A stretch of 64,000 nt of DNA. Origin: Tardiphaga robiniae. Its GTDB lineage: Bacteria > Pseudomonadota > Alphaproteobacteria > Rhizobiales > Xanthobacteraceae. The translations under genes and the position numbers were made by a program. The first letter of the stretch is position 1; each line of letters starts with the position of its first letter. Location: the NCBI RefSeq assembly GCF_013359755.1, contig NZ_JABMCJ010000094.1:682001-746000 (forward strand). Reading direction: 5' to 3'. Shown piece after piece: positions 8,657 to 17,759 of the stretch. The notes under the pieces are model-generated. The model was not told where the DNA came from. It made no database searches and saw only the letters and a program-made list of their open reading frames with translations.

Positions 8657-9961
8657 TTAGGCCGCAGCCGTCACACGCCAGATGACGTCGCCCACATCGT
8701 CGGCCACCAGCAACGCGCCGTCCGGAGTGAGCGTGACGCCGACAGGGCGTCCATAGGACACCTTCTCGTCGGGTGCGAGGAAACCCGACAGGATATCCCG
8801 CGGCGGGCCGGACGGCTTGCCGTTCACGAACGGGATGAAGACGACCTTGTAGCCGCTGAGCGTGCTGCGATTCCATGAGCCGTGCTGGCCGATGACCATG
8901 CCGTCTGGAAATCCCGGCAGTGTGCCGGCCGGCAGCCAGCACAGTCCGAGCGATGCGGTGTGACCGCCCAGCGCATAGTCGGGGGTGATCGCAGTGGCCA
9001 CCAGTGCCGGATCCTGCGGCACGCGGTCATCCACCGTCTTGCCCCAGTAGCAATAGGGCCAGCCATAAAAGCCGCCGTCGCGCACCGAGGTCAGATAATC
9101 CGGTGGCGTCTCGTCGCCGAGGCCGTCGCGCTCATTGACCACGGTCCATAGCGCGCCGGTCGTCGGCTCCCAAGCGAGGCCGACGGGGTTGCGCAAGCCG
9201 GCGCCGAAGATGCGGCTCTTGCCCGTCGCAATATCGAGCTCATAGACGGCGGCGCGGCCTTCTTCGACCTCCATGCCGCCTTCGGCGATGTTGCTCAGCG
9301 AACCGACGCCGATATACAGCTTGCTGCCATCAGGGCTCGGCAGGATGCTCCGGGTCCAGTGACCGCCGGATTTGAAATTAGTGAGTTTCTTGCCCGGTGC
9401 CGTGATGCTGTCCGCGCCCGCCACATAAGGGAAGGCCACCACGCCATCGACATTGCCGACATAGAACGTGTCGTTCAGCAGCGCCATGCCAAACGGCTGG
9501 TTCAGTCCCTCCATGAAGGTCTGGCTGGTCTCGGCGACGCCATCGCCATCCCGGTCACGCAGCAGCGTGATGCGGTTGGCGCTGACGCCGAGCGCCGCGG
9601 CCCGCCGCATCGTGGCCTGCATCGCATAGCCGAACATGTTGCGCACCGGGCCCGCAACCTGCGTCGCCTCGGCGATGAGGACGTCGCCATTGGGCAGCAC
9701 GTTGATCCAGCGCGGATGTTTCAGGCCGGAGGCAAAGGCATTGACCTTGAGTCCAGGCGCTACAACTGGCTTCTGTCCCGCGGCCCAGCCCTGAGCGGTC
9801 GGCATCTTCAATGTGGGGATGGCGCCTTGCGGCTTCGCCTCCGGCACCACCGGCGCGCTGCCCCAGGCGGGTGCGTATGTGGTGCCCTGCAGGCGGCGCC
9901 ATTGCAGCGCAGCGCCGCCGATCACCGCGACGACGCGCGCAAAAACTCCGGACAAGCTCAT
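8657..9961 (-). CDS. PQQ-dependent sugar (L-sorbosone) dehydrogenase-like beta-propeller protein
   Basis: 434 aa from ATG 9961 (MSLSGVFARVVAVIGGAAL), which gives an N-terminal hydrophobic export or anchor segment; an in-frame ATG 39 bases upstream lacks a better signal. The body is a six-bladed propeller of the glucose/sorbosone dehydrogenase family: LKHPRWINVLPNGDVLIAE, NRITLLRDRDGDGVAE, GLNQPFGMAL, FGAGLRNPVGLAWEP, IGQHGSWNRS and SYGRPVGVTLTPDGALLVAD. Homologues act in the periplasm on sugars with PQQ, though many members are uncharacterised. No PQQ synthesis gene is nearby. It is convergent with mmsA. Confidence 0.8.
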   Translation of the reverse strand: MSLSGVFARVVAVIGGAALQWRRLQGTTYAPAWGSAPVVPEAKPQGAIPTLKMPTAQGWAAGQKPVVAPGLKVNAFASGLKHPRWINVLPNGDVLIAEATQVAGPVRNMFGYAMQATMRRAAALGVSANRITLLRDRDGDGVAETSQTFMEGLNQPFGMALLNDTFYVGNVDGVVAFPYVAGADSITAPGKKLTNFKSGGHWTRSILPSPDGSKLYIGVGSLSNIAEGGMEVEEGRAAVYELDIATGKSRIFGAGLRNPVGLAWEPTTGALWTVVNERDGLGDETPPDYLTSVRDGGFYGWPYCYWGKTVDDRVPQDPALVATAITPDYALGGHTASLGLCWLPAGTLPGFPDGMVIGQHGSWNRSTLSGYKVVFIPFVNGKPSGPPRDILSGFLAPDEKVSYGRPVGVTLTPDGALLVADDVGDVIWRVTAAA

Positions 9962-10097
9962 GTCATTCCCCCATGTAAGTGCGCGCACACTATCCGACAC
10001 GCGCGCGCGTTAAAACCGCCGCGTGACGGCGTGCCGGGCATGCGAGCCCGTCATTCATGGGGGATCGGCGCCATGACGATCAGGGCGGTGCCGGCGG

Positions 10098-10475
10098 CTA
10101 TGGCGCCGCGATGGCCTGGTTGATGCAAGCGGCGAGTTCGTCGACTTCGAACGGCTTGTTGAGGACGCAGGGCGTGCTGCCCAGCCGCGCGCGCACTTTC
10201 TCTTCGGAATTGGCCGTGATGAAAATGACCGGCGTCTGGTTCTTGTCCGAGCGCATGCGCTCATAGAGGTCGATGCCGGTGAGGCCGGGCATTTCGACGT
10301 CGGTCACCACGCATGACGTTCCGCGGACCAAGGGCGAGGTCAGAAACGCTTCGGCGGATTCGAAGCTGAGGACGACAAAGCCCAGCGATCGCAGCAGGCT
10401 TTCAAGCGCGCGGCGAACCGACGAGGAATCGTCGATGATGGCAATGGCATGTTCAGAGTTCAACGCAATCTCCAC
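10098..10475 (-). CDS. Single-domain response regulator (CheY-like receiver)
   Basis: 125 aa consisting only of a receiver domain. The acidic pair is D15/D16 (IAIIDDSSSVRRAL), the phospho-acceptor is D59 (VVTDVEMPG) and the conserved Lys lies in LNKPFEVDEL. The Ser/Thr switch is in FITANSEEK. It lies 87 bp downstream of, and in the same direction as, the FixJ-type regulator and its kinase, so it probably takes phosphate from the same kinase and acts as a phosphate sink or intermediate. There is no output domain. Confidence 0.9.
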   Translation of the reverse strand: MEIALNSEHAIAIIDDSSSVRRALESLLRSLGFVVLSFESAEAFLTSPLVRGTSCVVTDVEMPGLTGIDLYERMRSDKNQTPVIFITANSEEKVRARLGSTPCVLNKPFEVDELAACINQAIAAP

Positions 10476-10562
10476 ACGGCAGCTTTGACAGCGACCCCAG
10501 TGTTGAGCCGTTTCGCCCAGAATATTGCCAAATATCGCCGTGCAGCGAAATCATACTGAGGT

Positions 10563-11204
10563 TTATCGGGAGGTACCCGGGGCTGGTTTCATGCCGATGG
10601 CCTCGGCCATGCGCACCAGAGAGGCGAAGGATTTTGCATCCATCTTCTTCATCATCTTGCCGCGATGGATCTTAACCGTAATTTCGCTGAGGTTCAGCTT
10701 TGCGGCGATCTGTTTGTTCAGCAGCCCAGCGGTGGCAAATTCCATCACCTCGCGTTCCCGCGCACTCAAAGTGCCGAAACGCTCCTTGATATCGGCCAGT
10801 CCATCGCGCTCCTGCCGCGCCTTGCGGTCGCGCTCCACGGCGCCCGCGACGGCATCGAGCATTTCCTGATCGCGAAACGGCTTGGCGAGAAAATCGACGG
10901 CTCCGGCCTTCATGGCACGCACCGTCATCGGCACATCGGCATGGCCGGTCATGAAGACGATGGGCGTATTGCCGCCGAGATCGGCCAGGCGCTTCTGGAA
11001 ATCAAGGCCGCTGACGATCGGCAGCCGAATATCGAGGACAAGGCAGCTGGCCCTGGTGAGAATGTCGCTCTCGAGAAGCTCGACCGCAGAGGAGGCGAAA
11101 CTGACTTCATATCCAACCGAGCGCAGCAGACTGCCAACCGCGGTGCGGATGGCGGCTTCGTCGTCCACGACGACGACCAAAGGTGCTTCTGCGTCGTTAG
11201 GCAA
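10563..11204 (-). CDS. FixJ/NarL-type response regulator, receiver plus LuxR helix-turn-helix
   Basis: 213 aa. The N-terminal receiver has D14/D15, phospho-acceptor D58 (LVLDIRLPIVSG), TGHAD and the Lys in FLAKPF. The C-terminal LuxR-type HTH begins around residue 145 (FGTLSAREREVMEFATAG, then LNKQIAAKLNLSEITVKIHR). The spacing resembles the FixJ/TodT/StyR subgroup. Its ATG overlaps the 3' end of the histidine kinase gene by 8 bp, so the two are a translationally coupled pair. The target genes are unknown; the nearby AraC gene is one candidate. Confidence 0.93.
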   Translation of the reverse strand: MPNDAEAPLVVVVDDEAAIRTAVGSLLRSVGYEVSFASSAVELLESDILTRASCLVLDIRLPIVSGLDFQKRLADLGGNTPIVFMTGHADVPMTVRAMKAGAVDFLAKPFRDQEMLDAVAGAVERDRKARQERDGLADIKERFGTLSAREREVMEFATAGLLNKQIAAKLNLSEITVKIHRGKMMKKMDAKSFASLVRMAEAIGMKPAPGTSR

Positions 11205-12744
11205 GGTTGCCGGGTCCTTCTGCGGTCGCTGTCGGTATCATGAAATGAAAGGTGGTTCCACCACTCTCGTTTCGTTCCGCCCAGATACGCCCGTGATGCG
11301 ACTCGATGATGGATCGGGAGATCGAGAGGCCGATGCCCATTCCCTCGGCCTTTGTCGTGAAGAACGGCGCGAACAGGCGTTGCATATGGTCGTCCGGTAT
11401 ACCCGATCCTGAATCGCGCACCGAGACGAGAATTCCCCTCGTCGCGTCGAATGCCGACCATACCTTCAGCTCTTTCGTCGCGGTCGCCTTCATGGCGTGG
11501 ACGGCGTTGTTGACGAGATTCATCAGTACCTGCTGAAGCTGCACCTCGTCGCCGGCGATGGTGGGCAGATCGGGTGTCAGGTCGAGGACTGCTGAAATCT
11601 GGTGCTGTGTCAGATCGCGCTGAACCATCGCCAGTACCTGCGTGACTATAGCGTTGACGTCGACCGGGCCGCGCGCCAACTCGCCCTTCACGGCGAGCGA
11701 CCTCAGGCGGTGAATGATGTCGCCGGCCCTGCGCCCCTCTTGCACGACTTCCTTAAGACAGGCCGTGGTCTCGCCGAGATCGGGCCGTTCCCGCGACAGC
11801 CAGCGCAAGGCCGCCTCTGCATTGGTCACCACGGCGGCAAGTGGCTGATTGACCTCATGGCCGATCGATGCCGTCAAGGCACCCAAGGTCGCGATGCGCG
11901 ACACGCGGGTGAGTTCTGCAATGCTCTGCTGGAGTGCTTGCTCGGCTGCGATCTTGGCGGTGACATCAAGCGAATTGATCAGGACCGAACGAGATCGATC
12001 GGTGGGAAAGGTTGCCGTGACGATGGTGGTACGCAACTCGCCATTGACGGCACGGATCGCCGCTTCAATCGTGAAAGAGCTTTCTCCCGCAAGGAATGCG
12101 AGCAGGATTTCGCGAAAGGCGACCAAAGTCTCCGGCTCGAGTGCCGCATCCCAGGACTGCTGAACGTTCTTTTGGTCGAGATCGCCGATCAATTGCTTTG
12201 CGGCGTCATTCGCGTCGAGGGTCCGCACCAGAAACAGGCAATGCTTGAGGAAGCCCTCGTTGGCGATGAAGTAATCGCGCAACCGGGGAATGCCTTGTTG
12301 CAGGATCGGCGCGCAGGCATTGGCCGCTTCCGTGAAGTCCTGCTCCCAGATGGCAACACTCGTGCCCTGAAAGATGTTGCGATAGCGCTCTTCGCTCTGC
12401 CGAAGCCTTGCGTCCGACATTCTGATCTGGACGCAGAGCGCGGCGGCGATGGCAATGGCGAGCGCGCTGACGACGCCGCGCAGCATTGCTCCCTCATTGG
12501 GGTCGTTCGCGTGGCCGATCAGATAGCCGAGGATTGTCAGGCCGATGCAGCCGAGGGCGATCAGGATGATGCCCATGACATTGGTGAAACGGAGCGCCAT
12601 CAGCAGCACGACGATATAAAGCGCCGCGACGGCGATCTCGAATGTGCTGAAGGCGTCGAACGCGAAAATACCTGCAGCAAGGATAGCTGTCGCAATGGCC
12701 ATGGGCAGCTGTGAGGGGCGGTGCACCCGATCAGAATTGGTCAT
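11197..12744 (-). CDS. Membrane-bound PAS sensor histidine kinase (FixL/TodS-like core)
   Basis: 515 aa. Four hydrophobic segments within residues 14-107 form a membrane sensor. A PAS-like module follows (RQSEERYRNIFQGTSVAIWEQDF, and SIEAAIRAVNGEL further on). The HisKA box contains the phospho-acceptor H296 (ASIGHEVNQPLAAVV) and the HATPase_c domain has the N box (NLVNNAVHAM), the G1 box (VRDSGSGIPDD) and the G2 region (KAEGMGIGLSISRSI). It autophosphorylates and passes phosphate to the overlapping response regulator. No heme-binding His is evident in the PAS module, so the stimulus is unknown. Confidence 0.93.
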   Translation of the reverse strand: MTNSDRVHRPSQLPMAIATAILAAGIFAFDAFSTFEIAVAALYIVVLLMALRFTNVMGIILIALGCIGLTILGYLIGHANDPNEGAMLRGVVSALAIAIAAALCVQIRMSDARLRQSEERYRNIFQGTSVAIWEQDFTEAANACAPILQQGIPRLRDYFIANEGFLKHCLFLVRTLDANDAAKQLIGDLDQKNVQQSWDAALEPETLVAFREILLAFLAGESSFTIEAAIRAVNGELRTTIVTATFPTDRSRSVLINSLDVTAKIAAEQALQQSIAELTRVSRIATLGALTASIGHEVNQPLAAVVTNAEAALRWLSRERPDLGETTACLKEVVQEGRRAGDIIHRLRSLAVKGELARGPVDVNAIVTQVLAMVQRDLTQHQISAVLDLTPDLPTIAGDEVQLQQVLMNLVNNAVHAMKATATKELKVWSAFDATRGILVSVRDSGSGIPDDHMQRLFAPFFTTKAEGMGIGLSISRSIIESHHGRIWAERNESGGTTFHFMIPTATAEGPGNLA

Positions 12745-12968
12745 TTGAGCCGCAAAATAGGAAGCAGGGCGTGCGTCCTGCAGGGAATGGTGAAGTCATC
12801 CGAAGTCGGTGGCATCTCGCCCGGGATAAACCTTGGTATAGGGCGGGATTACCTTCGTTTCTTGAATCTCTATCCTCGTAGAATGGTTAGCGCGGCCGGA
12901 ATCTCTCATCCTTGGATCGTCGAAGTCATCGCGATGTCGATGTCATTCACCACCCAAAGGAGACCGAT

Positions 12969-13526
12969 ATGCTGCTCGATTCACAGTCCCAGAATTCTGA
13001 CTCGTTTGCCGGTGTATTGTCTGACGCAAGTTCTACGACGGTCGCCCAGCTCCTGCTAGATGCACGGCAGGCGATTGGATCGGATGTCGGTGCGGCTCTT
13101 CGCTGCATCAAGCAGGCTGCATCGCTGCTCGAGGCGCCCTCCCAACCGTCGCCCGTCAGCCCCGCGAGGGGCGGCCTCGCACGCTGGCAGGCGGAGCGGA
13201 TCAAGCGCCACATTGATTCAAATCTGGATGAGGCGATCCAAGTATCGGATCTCGCGAGTCTCGCTCGCCTGAGTTGCGGTTACTTCTCAAATGCGTTCAA
13301 GACCACCTTTGGCCAGTCTCCCCATGCCTATATCGTCTCCCGCCGTCTGACGCGTGCGATGGAGCTGATGACATCCAGCAGCAAGTCACTCTGCGAGATC
13401 GCGATCGATTGTGGCTTCTCCGATCAGGCCCACATGTGCCGCCAGTTTCGCCGCGCGACCGGGGCCAGTCCCAATGCCTGGCGCCGCAACAACATGATGA
13501 TGTCCGCACTCGCAACACAGCAGTGA
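12969..13526 (+). CDS. AraC-family transcriptional regulator (DNA-binding domain only plus short N-terminus)
   Basis: 185 aa from ATG 12969, with a strong aaaggaga ribosome site 6 nt upstream. The last 100 residues are the double HTH of AraC: RIKRHIDSNLDEAIQVSDLA, then SCGYFSNAFKTTFGQSPHAY, and SLCEIAIDCGFSDQAHMCRQ. The N-terminal 80 residues are low-complexity and do not resemble a cupin sensor, so it may lack a ligand pocket. It is divergent from the histidine kinase gene across 224 bp of non-coding DNA and upstream of a small secreted protein gene. The histidine kinase system is a plausible controller. Confidence 0.88.
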   Translation: MLLDSQSQNSDSFAGVLSDASSTTVAQLLLDARQAIGSDVGAALRCIKQAASLLEAPSQPSPVSPARGGLARWQAERIKRHIDSNLDEAIQVSDLASLARLSCGYFSNAFKTTFGQSPHAYIVSRRLTRAMELMTSSSKSLCEIAIDCGFSDQAHMCRQFRRATGASPNAWRRNNMMMSALATQQ

Positions 13527-13657
13527 TGCTCCTCGAGGAGTATCCAGAAGCGGGCCACGGACGCTTGCATGATCGCCCCGCCTTTGACGAATAGTTCGCA
13601 TCGACGCTCCAACCGAAGATGTCTCGCCACCTCAACCACCAAGAAAGGATCGCTCAA

Positions 13658-13972
13658 ATGTCTGCGCGCAATACGATGATGAAATCGGCCCGGAGGTGGC
13701 TCCTGGTGCCCGCGTCCGTGGCTTTCGTGATGTTGACCTCTATGGCGGAGAGCTCGGCGGCGTCAGACAAGGCCTATCGCTGGATCGGAGATCCCCGGCT
13801 CTCCACCGACATCAGCGCAGCCCGCCGTGTACAGCAGCGACGTGTCCATGCTCCCGCCCGCGCGACGGTTCCTTCCGTTGCTCCGCCGGTACGGCCGATG
13901 GATTCCTATGCGAGTGCGCCGACCAGCTATGGCTACGGCATCGGCGACAACTCCCGCAATCAGACGTGGTGA
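13658..13972 (+). CDS. Small exported protein of unknown function
   Basis: 104 aa from ATG 13658 (aaagga ribosome site). Residues 1-35 form a clear Sec signal peptide (basic KSARRW, then LLVPASVAFVMLTSMAE, then SSAAS). The mature part of about 70 residues is Pro/Ala/Arg-rich with no recognisable domain and ends SYGYGIGDNSRNQTW. I do not recognise a family. Its position after the AraC regulator suggests co-expression or regulation by it. Confidence 0.65.
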   Translation: MSARNTMMKSARRWLLVPASVAFVMLTSMAESSAASDKAYRWIGDPRLSTDISAARRVQQRRVHAPARATVPSVAPPVRPMDSYASAPTSYGYGIGDNSRNQTW

Positions 13973-14155
13973 AGCGAGGTGCCGACCTAGGCCCGGTCGA
14001 TCCTCGAAGCATGGTGGTCCGTGCAGCCCGGGTTGCAGAAATGCCCGGTGGTCCCGCGGCCTTGAATGGATAGGTTCCTCCCCGAACATGGTTCAGCGAC
14101 GTTTCGGGGCCTTCCGACGAGCCTGAGACATCGCTGCATCGATGCAAGAGGAAGA

Positions 14156-15181
14156 ATGACGATGTCGTCACAGGTTAAAGTCGCTGCGGTCCATGCTGCG
14201 CCGGTATTTCTCGATCGCGCGGCCACCACGGCGAAGGCGATTTCGATCATTCGCGAGGCTGCGGCCGCGGGTGCGCAGCTGATCGCATTTCCTGAAACCT
14301 ATATCCCGGCGTTTCCGGTCTGGGCGGCGCTGTGGGCGCCGATCGAGAATCACGATCTGTTCGTGACGATGGCCGAACAGTCGGTCTCGATTGCAGGTCC
14401 GGAAATGGCCGCCTTGCGCAACGAGGCGCGGGCGCTTGGCGTGACGGTTTCGATGGGGATCAGCGAGAGCTCGCCGGTCAGCGTCGGCCTGATCTGGAAC
14501 AGCAATGTCCTCATCGGGCCCGACGGCAGCATTCTCAACCATCATCGCAAGCTGGTGCCGACCTTCTATGAGAAGCTGATCTGGGCTGCCGGCGACGGCG
14601 CGGGCCTCCGTGTCGCCGATACGCCCGTGGGTCGTGTCGGCAATCTCATCTGTGGCGAGAATACCAATCCGCTAGCACGCTATACGCTGATGGCGCAGGC
14701 CGAGCAGATCCACATTTCGAGCTGGCCGCCAATGTGGCCGACGCGTAAGCCGAGCAGCGGCGGTAATTTCAACAATGTCGCCGCCAACCGTATTCGCGCC
14801 AGCGCGCATTCCTTCGAGGCCAAGGCCTTCGGCATCGTCACCGCCGGCTATATGGACAAGGCGATGCGCGACTTCCTGATCGCGCGGGATCCCGACGTGG
14901 TCGATGTGATCGATCGCACGCAGCGCGCGGCCAGCTTCTTCGTCGATCCCACCGGCGAAGTGCTTGGCGACATGCTGCAGGACGAGGAGGGCATCGCCTA
15001 TGCCGAATTCGACCTGCGCCGCTGCATCGAGCCGAAGCAGTTCCACGACGTGGTCGGCTATTACAATCGTTTCGACGTGTTCGATCTGACCATCAATCGC
15101 AAGCGCCTGGTGCCGGCAACCTTCGTCGACAAGATCGACGACGAAGAGGTCGCGTTTGAGCCGGCCGAACGCGCGGTCTAG
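14156..15181 (+). CDS. Nitrilase (carbon-nitrogen hydrolase family)
   Basis: 341 aa from ATG 14156; ATG 14162 is an equally good start because the aagagga ribosome site lies 3 and 9 nt upstream respectively. The catalytic triad is visible: E47 (AFPETYIPAFP), K132 (HHRKLVPTFYEKL) and C166 (NLICGENTNPLARY). These contexts match true nitrilases (R-CN to carboxylate plus ammonia) rather than amidases. The stop codon overlaps that of the convergent formamidase gene in a CTAG. With the formamidase and hydrolase operon next door it suggests release of ammonia from nitriles or amides. The substrate is unknown. Confidence 0.92.
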   Translation: MTMSSQVKVAAVHAAPVFLDRAATTAKAISIIREAAAAGAQLIAFPETYIPAFPVWAALWAPIENHDLFVTMAEQSVSIAGPEMAALRNEARALGVTVSMGISESSPVSVGLIWNSNVLIGPDGSILNHHRKLVPTFYEKLIWAAGDGAGLRVADTPVGRVGNLICGENTNPLARYTLMAQAEQIHISSWPPMWPTRKPSSGGNFNNVAANRIRASAHSFEAKAFGIVTAGYMDKAMRDFLIARDPDVVDVIDRTQRAASFFVDPTGEVLGDMLQDEEGIAYAEFDLRRCIEPKQFHDVVGYYNRFDVFDLTINRKRLVPATFVDKIDDEEVAFEPAERAV

Positions 15182-16125
15182 CGCTTCGACTGGTTCAGAA
15201 CCGCATGCGGCATCATGACATGGATGCCCTTGTCGAGATTGACCAGCTGGGTGACGCGGACATCGGCGGCGAGACTGCAGAGCATATAGGCATCGTCGGG
15301 CGTCAGCGTCGTGCGTGCGACGATCATGCTGACCATCCGGCGGAGCGCGATACGCGCGGCTTCGTCGAGATCGGGATCGAAGGCCATCGAGATGAGGTGA
15401 TCCTTCGTCTCGGCATAGGGCGCCTCAAGCTGCGCATTCTTGACAAGGTCGATCTTGAATGTGCCAGTGAGGCCGGTCTCCACGGCGGTGACGCAGACTT
15501 CGCCGTCGCCTTGCACGGCGTGACCGTCGCCGCAGGAGAACAGGCCGCCCTCGGCCCAGACCGGAAGATAGAGAACGCAGCCTGCGCCGAGCTCCTTGTT
15601 GTCGATATTGCCGCCGAAATGCGAGGGCATGGTCGTGCTGACCCGGCCAACCGCAGGTTTCGGCGCGGTGCCCATCACGCCGAAGAACGGCAGCGCCTTT
15701 AGCGTGATGCCCCATGGCGTCTTCACCACGCCATTGGCCCGATCAAGTCCGATATGGACGCGGCGGAAATAGTCGAAGTCGTCGGGCAGCGTGCCCATGC
15801 CGGGCTTGAAGAGTGTATAGCCCCAGTCATCCGCGAGCTGGACATCAAGGATCTCGACACGCAATGCGTCACCCGGTTGGGCGCCGCGGACGGCGACAGG
15901 CCCGGTGAGGATATGCGGCCCGAGTTCTGGCGTGACGGCATCCAGGATGGCGACAAGTTCGGGGCGGATGGTCATGCCCGCTTCTGTCGGGAGGTTCTCG
16001 CGCGTGCCGCTGACGCTTGTGATCGTGACCGTCTCGCCGGGATCGATGGTGGCGATCGGCTTCAGCGTGGCGTCGAAATAACCCCAATGAACGGTCGTCG
16101 GGCTCGGAAGCAGTGTCTGCGTCAT
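15178..16125 (-). CDS. Acetamidase/formamidase family protein
   Basis: 315 aa from ATG 16125, preceded by an agga site; the open frame further upstream lies in the permease gene. It is an FmdA/AmdA family member: VHWGYFDATLKP, the DALRVEILDVQ motif, HFGGNIDNKELGAGC and the metal-associated GGLFSCGDGHAVQGDGEV motif. The family hydrolyses formamide or short amides to ammonia and the acid. It is the last gene of the eight-gene operon and would be the final ammonia-releasing step if a small amide is the end product. That role is inference. Confidence 0.9.
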   Translation of the reverse strand: MTQTLLPSPTTVHWGYFDATLKPIATIDPGETVTITSVSGTRENLPTEAGMTIRPELVAILDAVTPELGPHILTGPVAVRGAQPGDALRVEILDVQLADDWGYTLFKPGMGTLPDDFDYFRRVHIGLDRANGVVKTPWGITLKALPFFGVMGTAPKPAVGRVSTTMPSHFGGNIDNKELGAGCVLYLPVWAEGGLFSCGDGHAVQGDGEVCVTAVETGLTGTFKIDLVKNAQLEAPYAETKDHLISMAFDPDLDEAARIALRRMVSMIVARTTLTPDDAYMLCSLAADVRVTQLVNLDKGIHVMMPHAVLNQSKR

Positions 16126-16139
16126 GGAATGTCCTGTGT

Positions 16140-16916
16140 TCAGCCGCCGGCGGCGAAACTGTCGCTGCGCACGGCCCAGCCGGTGACGCGCGCCTCGATC
16201 AGCGAGAACACAATATACAAACCGACGCCCAATGCAGCCAGAATGAACAGGCCGGCGAACACCAGCGGCACATCGAAGCTGGACGACGCGATCATCATCA
16301 GATTGCCGATGCCGCGATTGGAGGCCACGGTCTCCGAAATCACCGTGCCGACGAAAGCCAGCGTCGCAGCCACCTTCAGGGAGGCGAAGAAGTACGGCAT
16401 GGTGCGCGGCAGGCCCACATTCCACAGAATTTCCAGCTTGGTCGCGCGCAGCGTCTTCATGACGTCCTGCAATTCGGGCTCTGTCGCCGCAAGGCCGGTG
16501 GCGACGTTCACGACGATCGGGAAGATGCACATGATCATCGCGGTGAGGATCGCCGGCACGGTGCCCGCGCCGAACCACAGTACGAAGATCGGCACCACCG
16601 CGACTTTCGGGATCGACGAGAATCCCACCAGCATCGGATAGGCGACGTCATAGGCCAGCTTCGACGAGCCGATCAGCATGCCCAAGAGAATGCCGATCGC
16701 GATGCCGAAGCCGAACCCAACCATGGTTGTGTACAGCGTCTGCAGCGCATGCGGCCAGATCGCGGGGAAGCGCGTCCAGAGCGTCGCAAGCACCTGGCTC
16801 GGCCGCGGCAGCACGATGTCCGAGACATGGAACATCAGGCACAACAATTCCCACAGTACGAAGAAGCCGATGATGCAGGCGGTGGACATGACCTGGCGGC
16901 GGAGGCGTTCGCTCAT
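16140..16916 (-). CDS. ABC transporter permease (SsuC/TauC family)
   Basis: 258 aa with six predicted membrane helices and the binding-protein-dependent permease EAA-type loop (MKTLRATKLEILWNVGLPRTMPY region). The N-terminal IVLPRPSQVLATLW stretch is typical of TauC/SsuC/NrtB permeases. Its ATG overlaps the stop of the ATPase gene (ATGA), so the two are coupled. It works with the two NMT1-like binding proteins of the same operon. Related systems carry taurine, sulfonates, nitrate, pyrimidines or hydantoins; the hydrolase neighbours favour an N-heterocycle or amide. Confidence 0.92.
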   Translation of the reverse strand: MSERLRRQVMSTACIIGFFVLWELLCLMFHVSDIVLPRPSQVLATLWTRFPAIWPHALQTLYTTMVGFGFGIAIGILLGMLIGSSKLAYDVAYPMLVGFSSIPKVAVVPIFVLWFGAGTVPAILTAMIMCIFPIVVNVATGLAATEPELQDVMKTLRATKLEILWNVGLPRTMPYFFASLKVAATLAFVGTVISETVASNRGIGNLMMIASSSFDVPLVFAGLFILAALGVGLYIVFSLIEARVTGWAVRSDSFAAGG

Positions 16917-17755
16917 GACACGATCTCCTGAACGGCGCGAGCCGCGACGATGCGCTGGCGCAGGCGCTGGGTCAGCGTGACGAAATCCGGCTCGAACGAC
17001 ACGTCGATGGTGCGCGGCCGCGCGAACGGCACCGCGCTGTCATCGACGATGCGGCCGGGCCGCGCCTGCATCACGCAGATGCGCGACGCCAGATAGGCGG
17101 CTTCCTTGAGGTCGTGGGTGACCAGCAGCACCGTCGGCCGCTTTTCGATCCAGAGATTTTGCATGATCTCCCATAATTCCTCGCGGGTGAATTGATCGAG
17201 CGCGCCGAATGGCTCGTCGAGCAGCAGCAAGGTCGGATCATGAATCAGCGCCCGGCACAGCGAGGCACGCTGCTGCATGCCGCCGGATAGCTGCCAGGGA
17301 AACTTGTCGCCGAAGCCGCCGAGGCCGACCTGCTTGAGCGATGCCTCGACGCGGTCGCGATATTCGGTCTTGCGCTTGGCGCGGAATGCTTCCTTGAACG
17401 GCGGCACGATCTTCAGTGGCAGCATGACATTGTCGCGGATATTCAGCCACGGCAGCAGCGTGGGGTTCTGGAACGCCATGCCGATGCGCGCTGCACCCGC
17501 GCCGATTTCGCGGCCGGCAACGAACACGTTGCCCTGGGTCGCATTCAGCGTGCCGGCCACCAGTTTCAGAATCGTCGACTTGCCGCAGCCGGACGGACCG
17601 ACCAGGGCGACGAATTCGCCCTTGTCTATGCGTAGCGACGTCTCGGCCAGCGCGGTCACGGCGTTCTTCGCCGTGCCGAAGGTGACGCGCACCTTTTCGA
17701 GCTCGATCACATTGTCCACAGCGCGGGGCTTTGGGTGGGCGAGCGGTGCGTTCAT
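16913..17755 (-). CDS. ABC transporter ATP-binding protein (SsuB/TauB/NrtD family)
   Basis: 280 aa from ATG 17755, 5 bp after the hydantoinase-like gene. Walker A is GPSGCGKST, the signature is LSGGMQQRASLCRAL, Walker B is LLLLDEPFGALD and the switch His is in VTHDLKEAAYLA. The sequence matches the TauB/SsuB/NrtD group. It overlaps the permease gene by 4 bp. Confidence 0.93.
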   Translation of the reverse strand: MNAPLAHPKPRAVDNVIELEKVRVTFGTAKNAVTALAETSLRIDKGEFVALVGPSGCGKSTILKLVAGTLNATQGNVFVAGREIGAGAARIGMAFQNPTLLPWLNIRDNVMLPLKIVPPFKEAFRAKRKTEYRDRVEASLKQVGLGGFGDKFPWQLSGGMQQRASLCRALIHDPTLLLLDEPFGALDQFTREELWEIMQNLWIEKRPTVLLVTHDLKEAAYLASRICVMQARPGRIVDDSAVPFARPRTIDVSFEPDFVTLTQRLRQRIVAARAVQEIVS

Positions 17756-17759
17756 GGGG

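Noticed and set aside
11602-12714. 370-codon open frame antisense to the histidine kinase
   Set aside because: No ribosome site and composition of a shadow frame; the kinase on the other strand is complete with all boxes.
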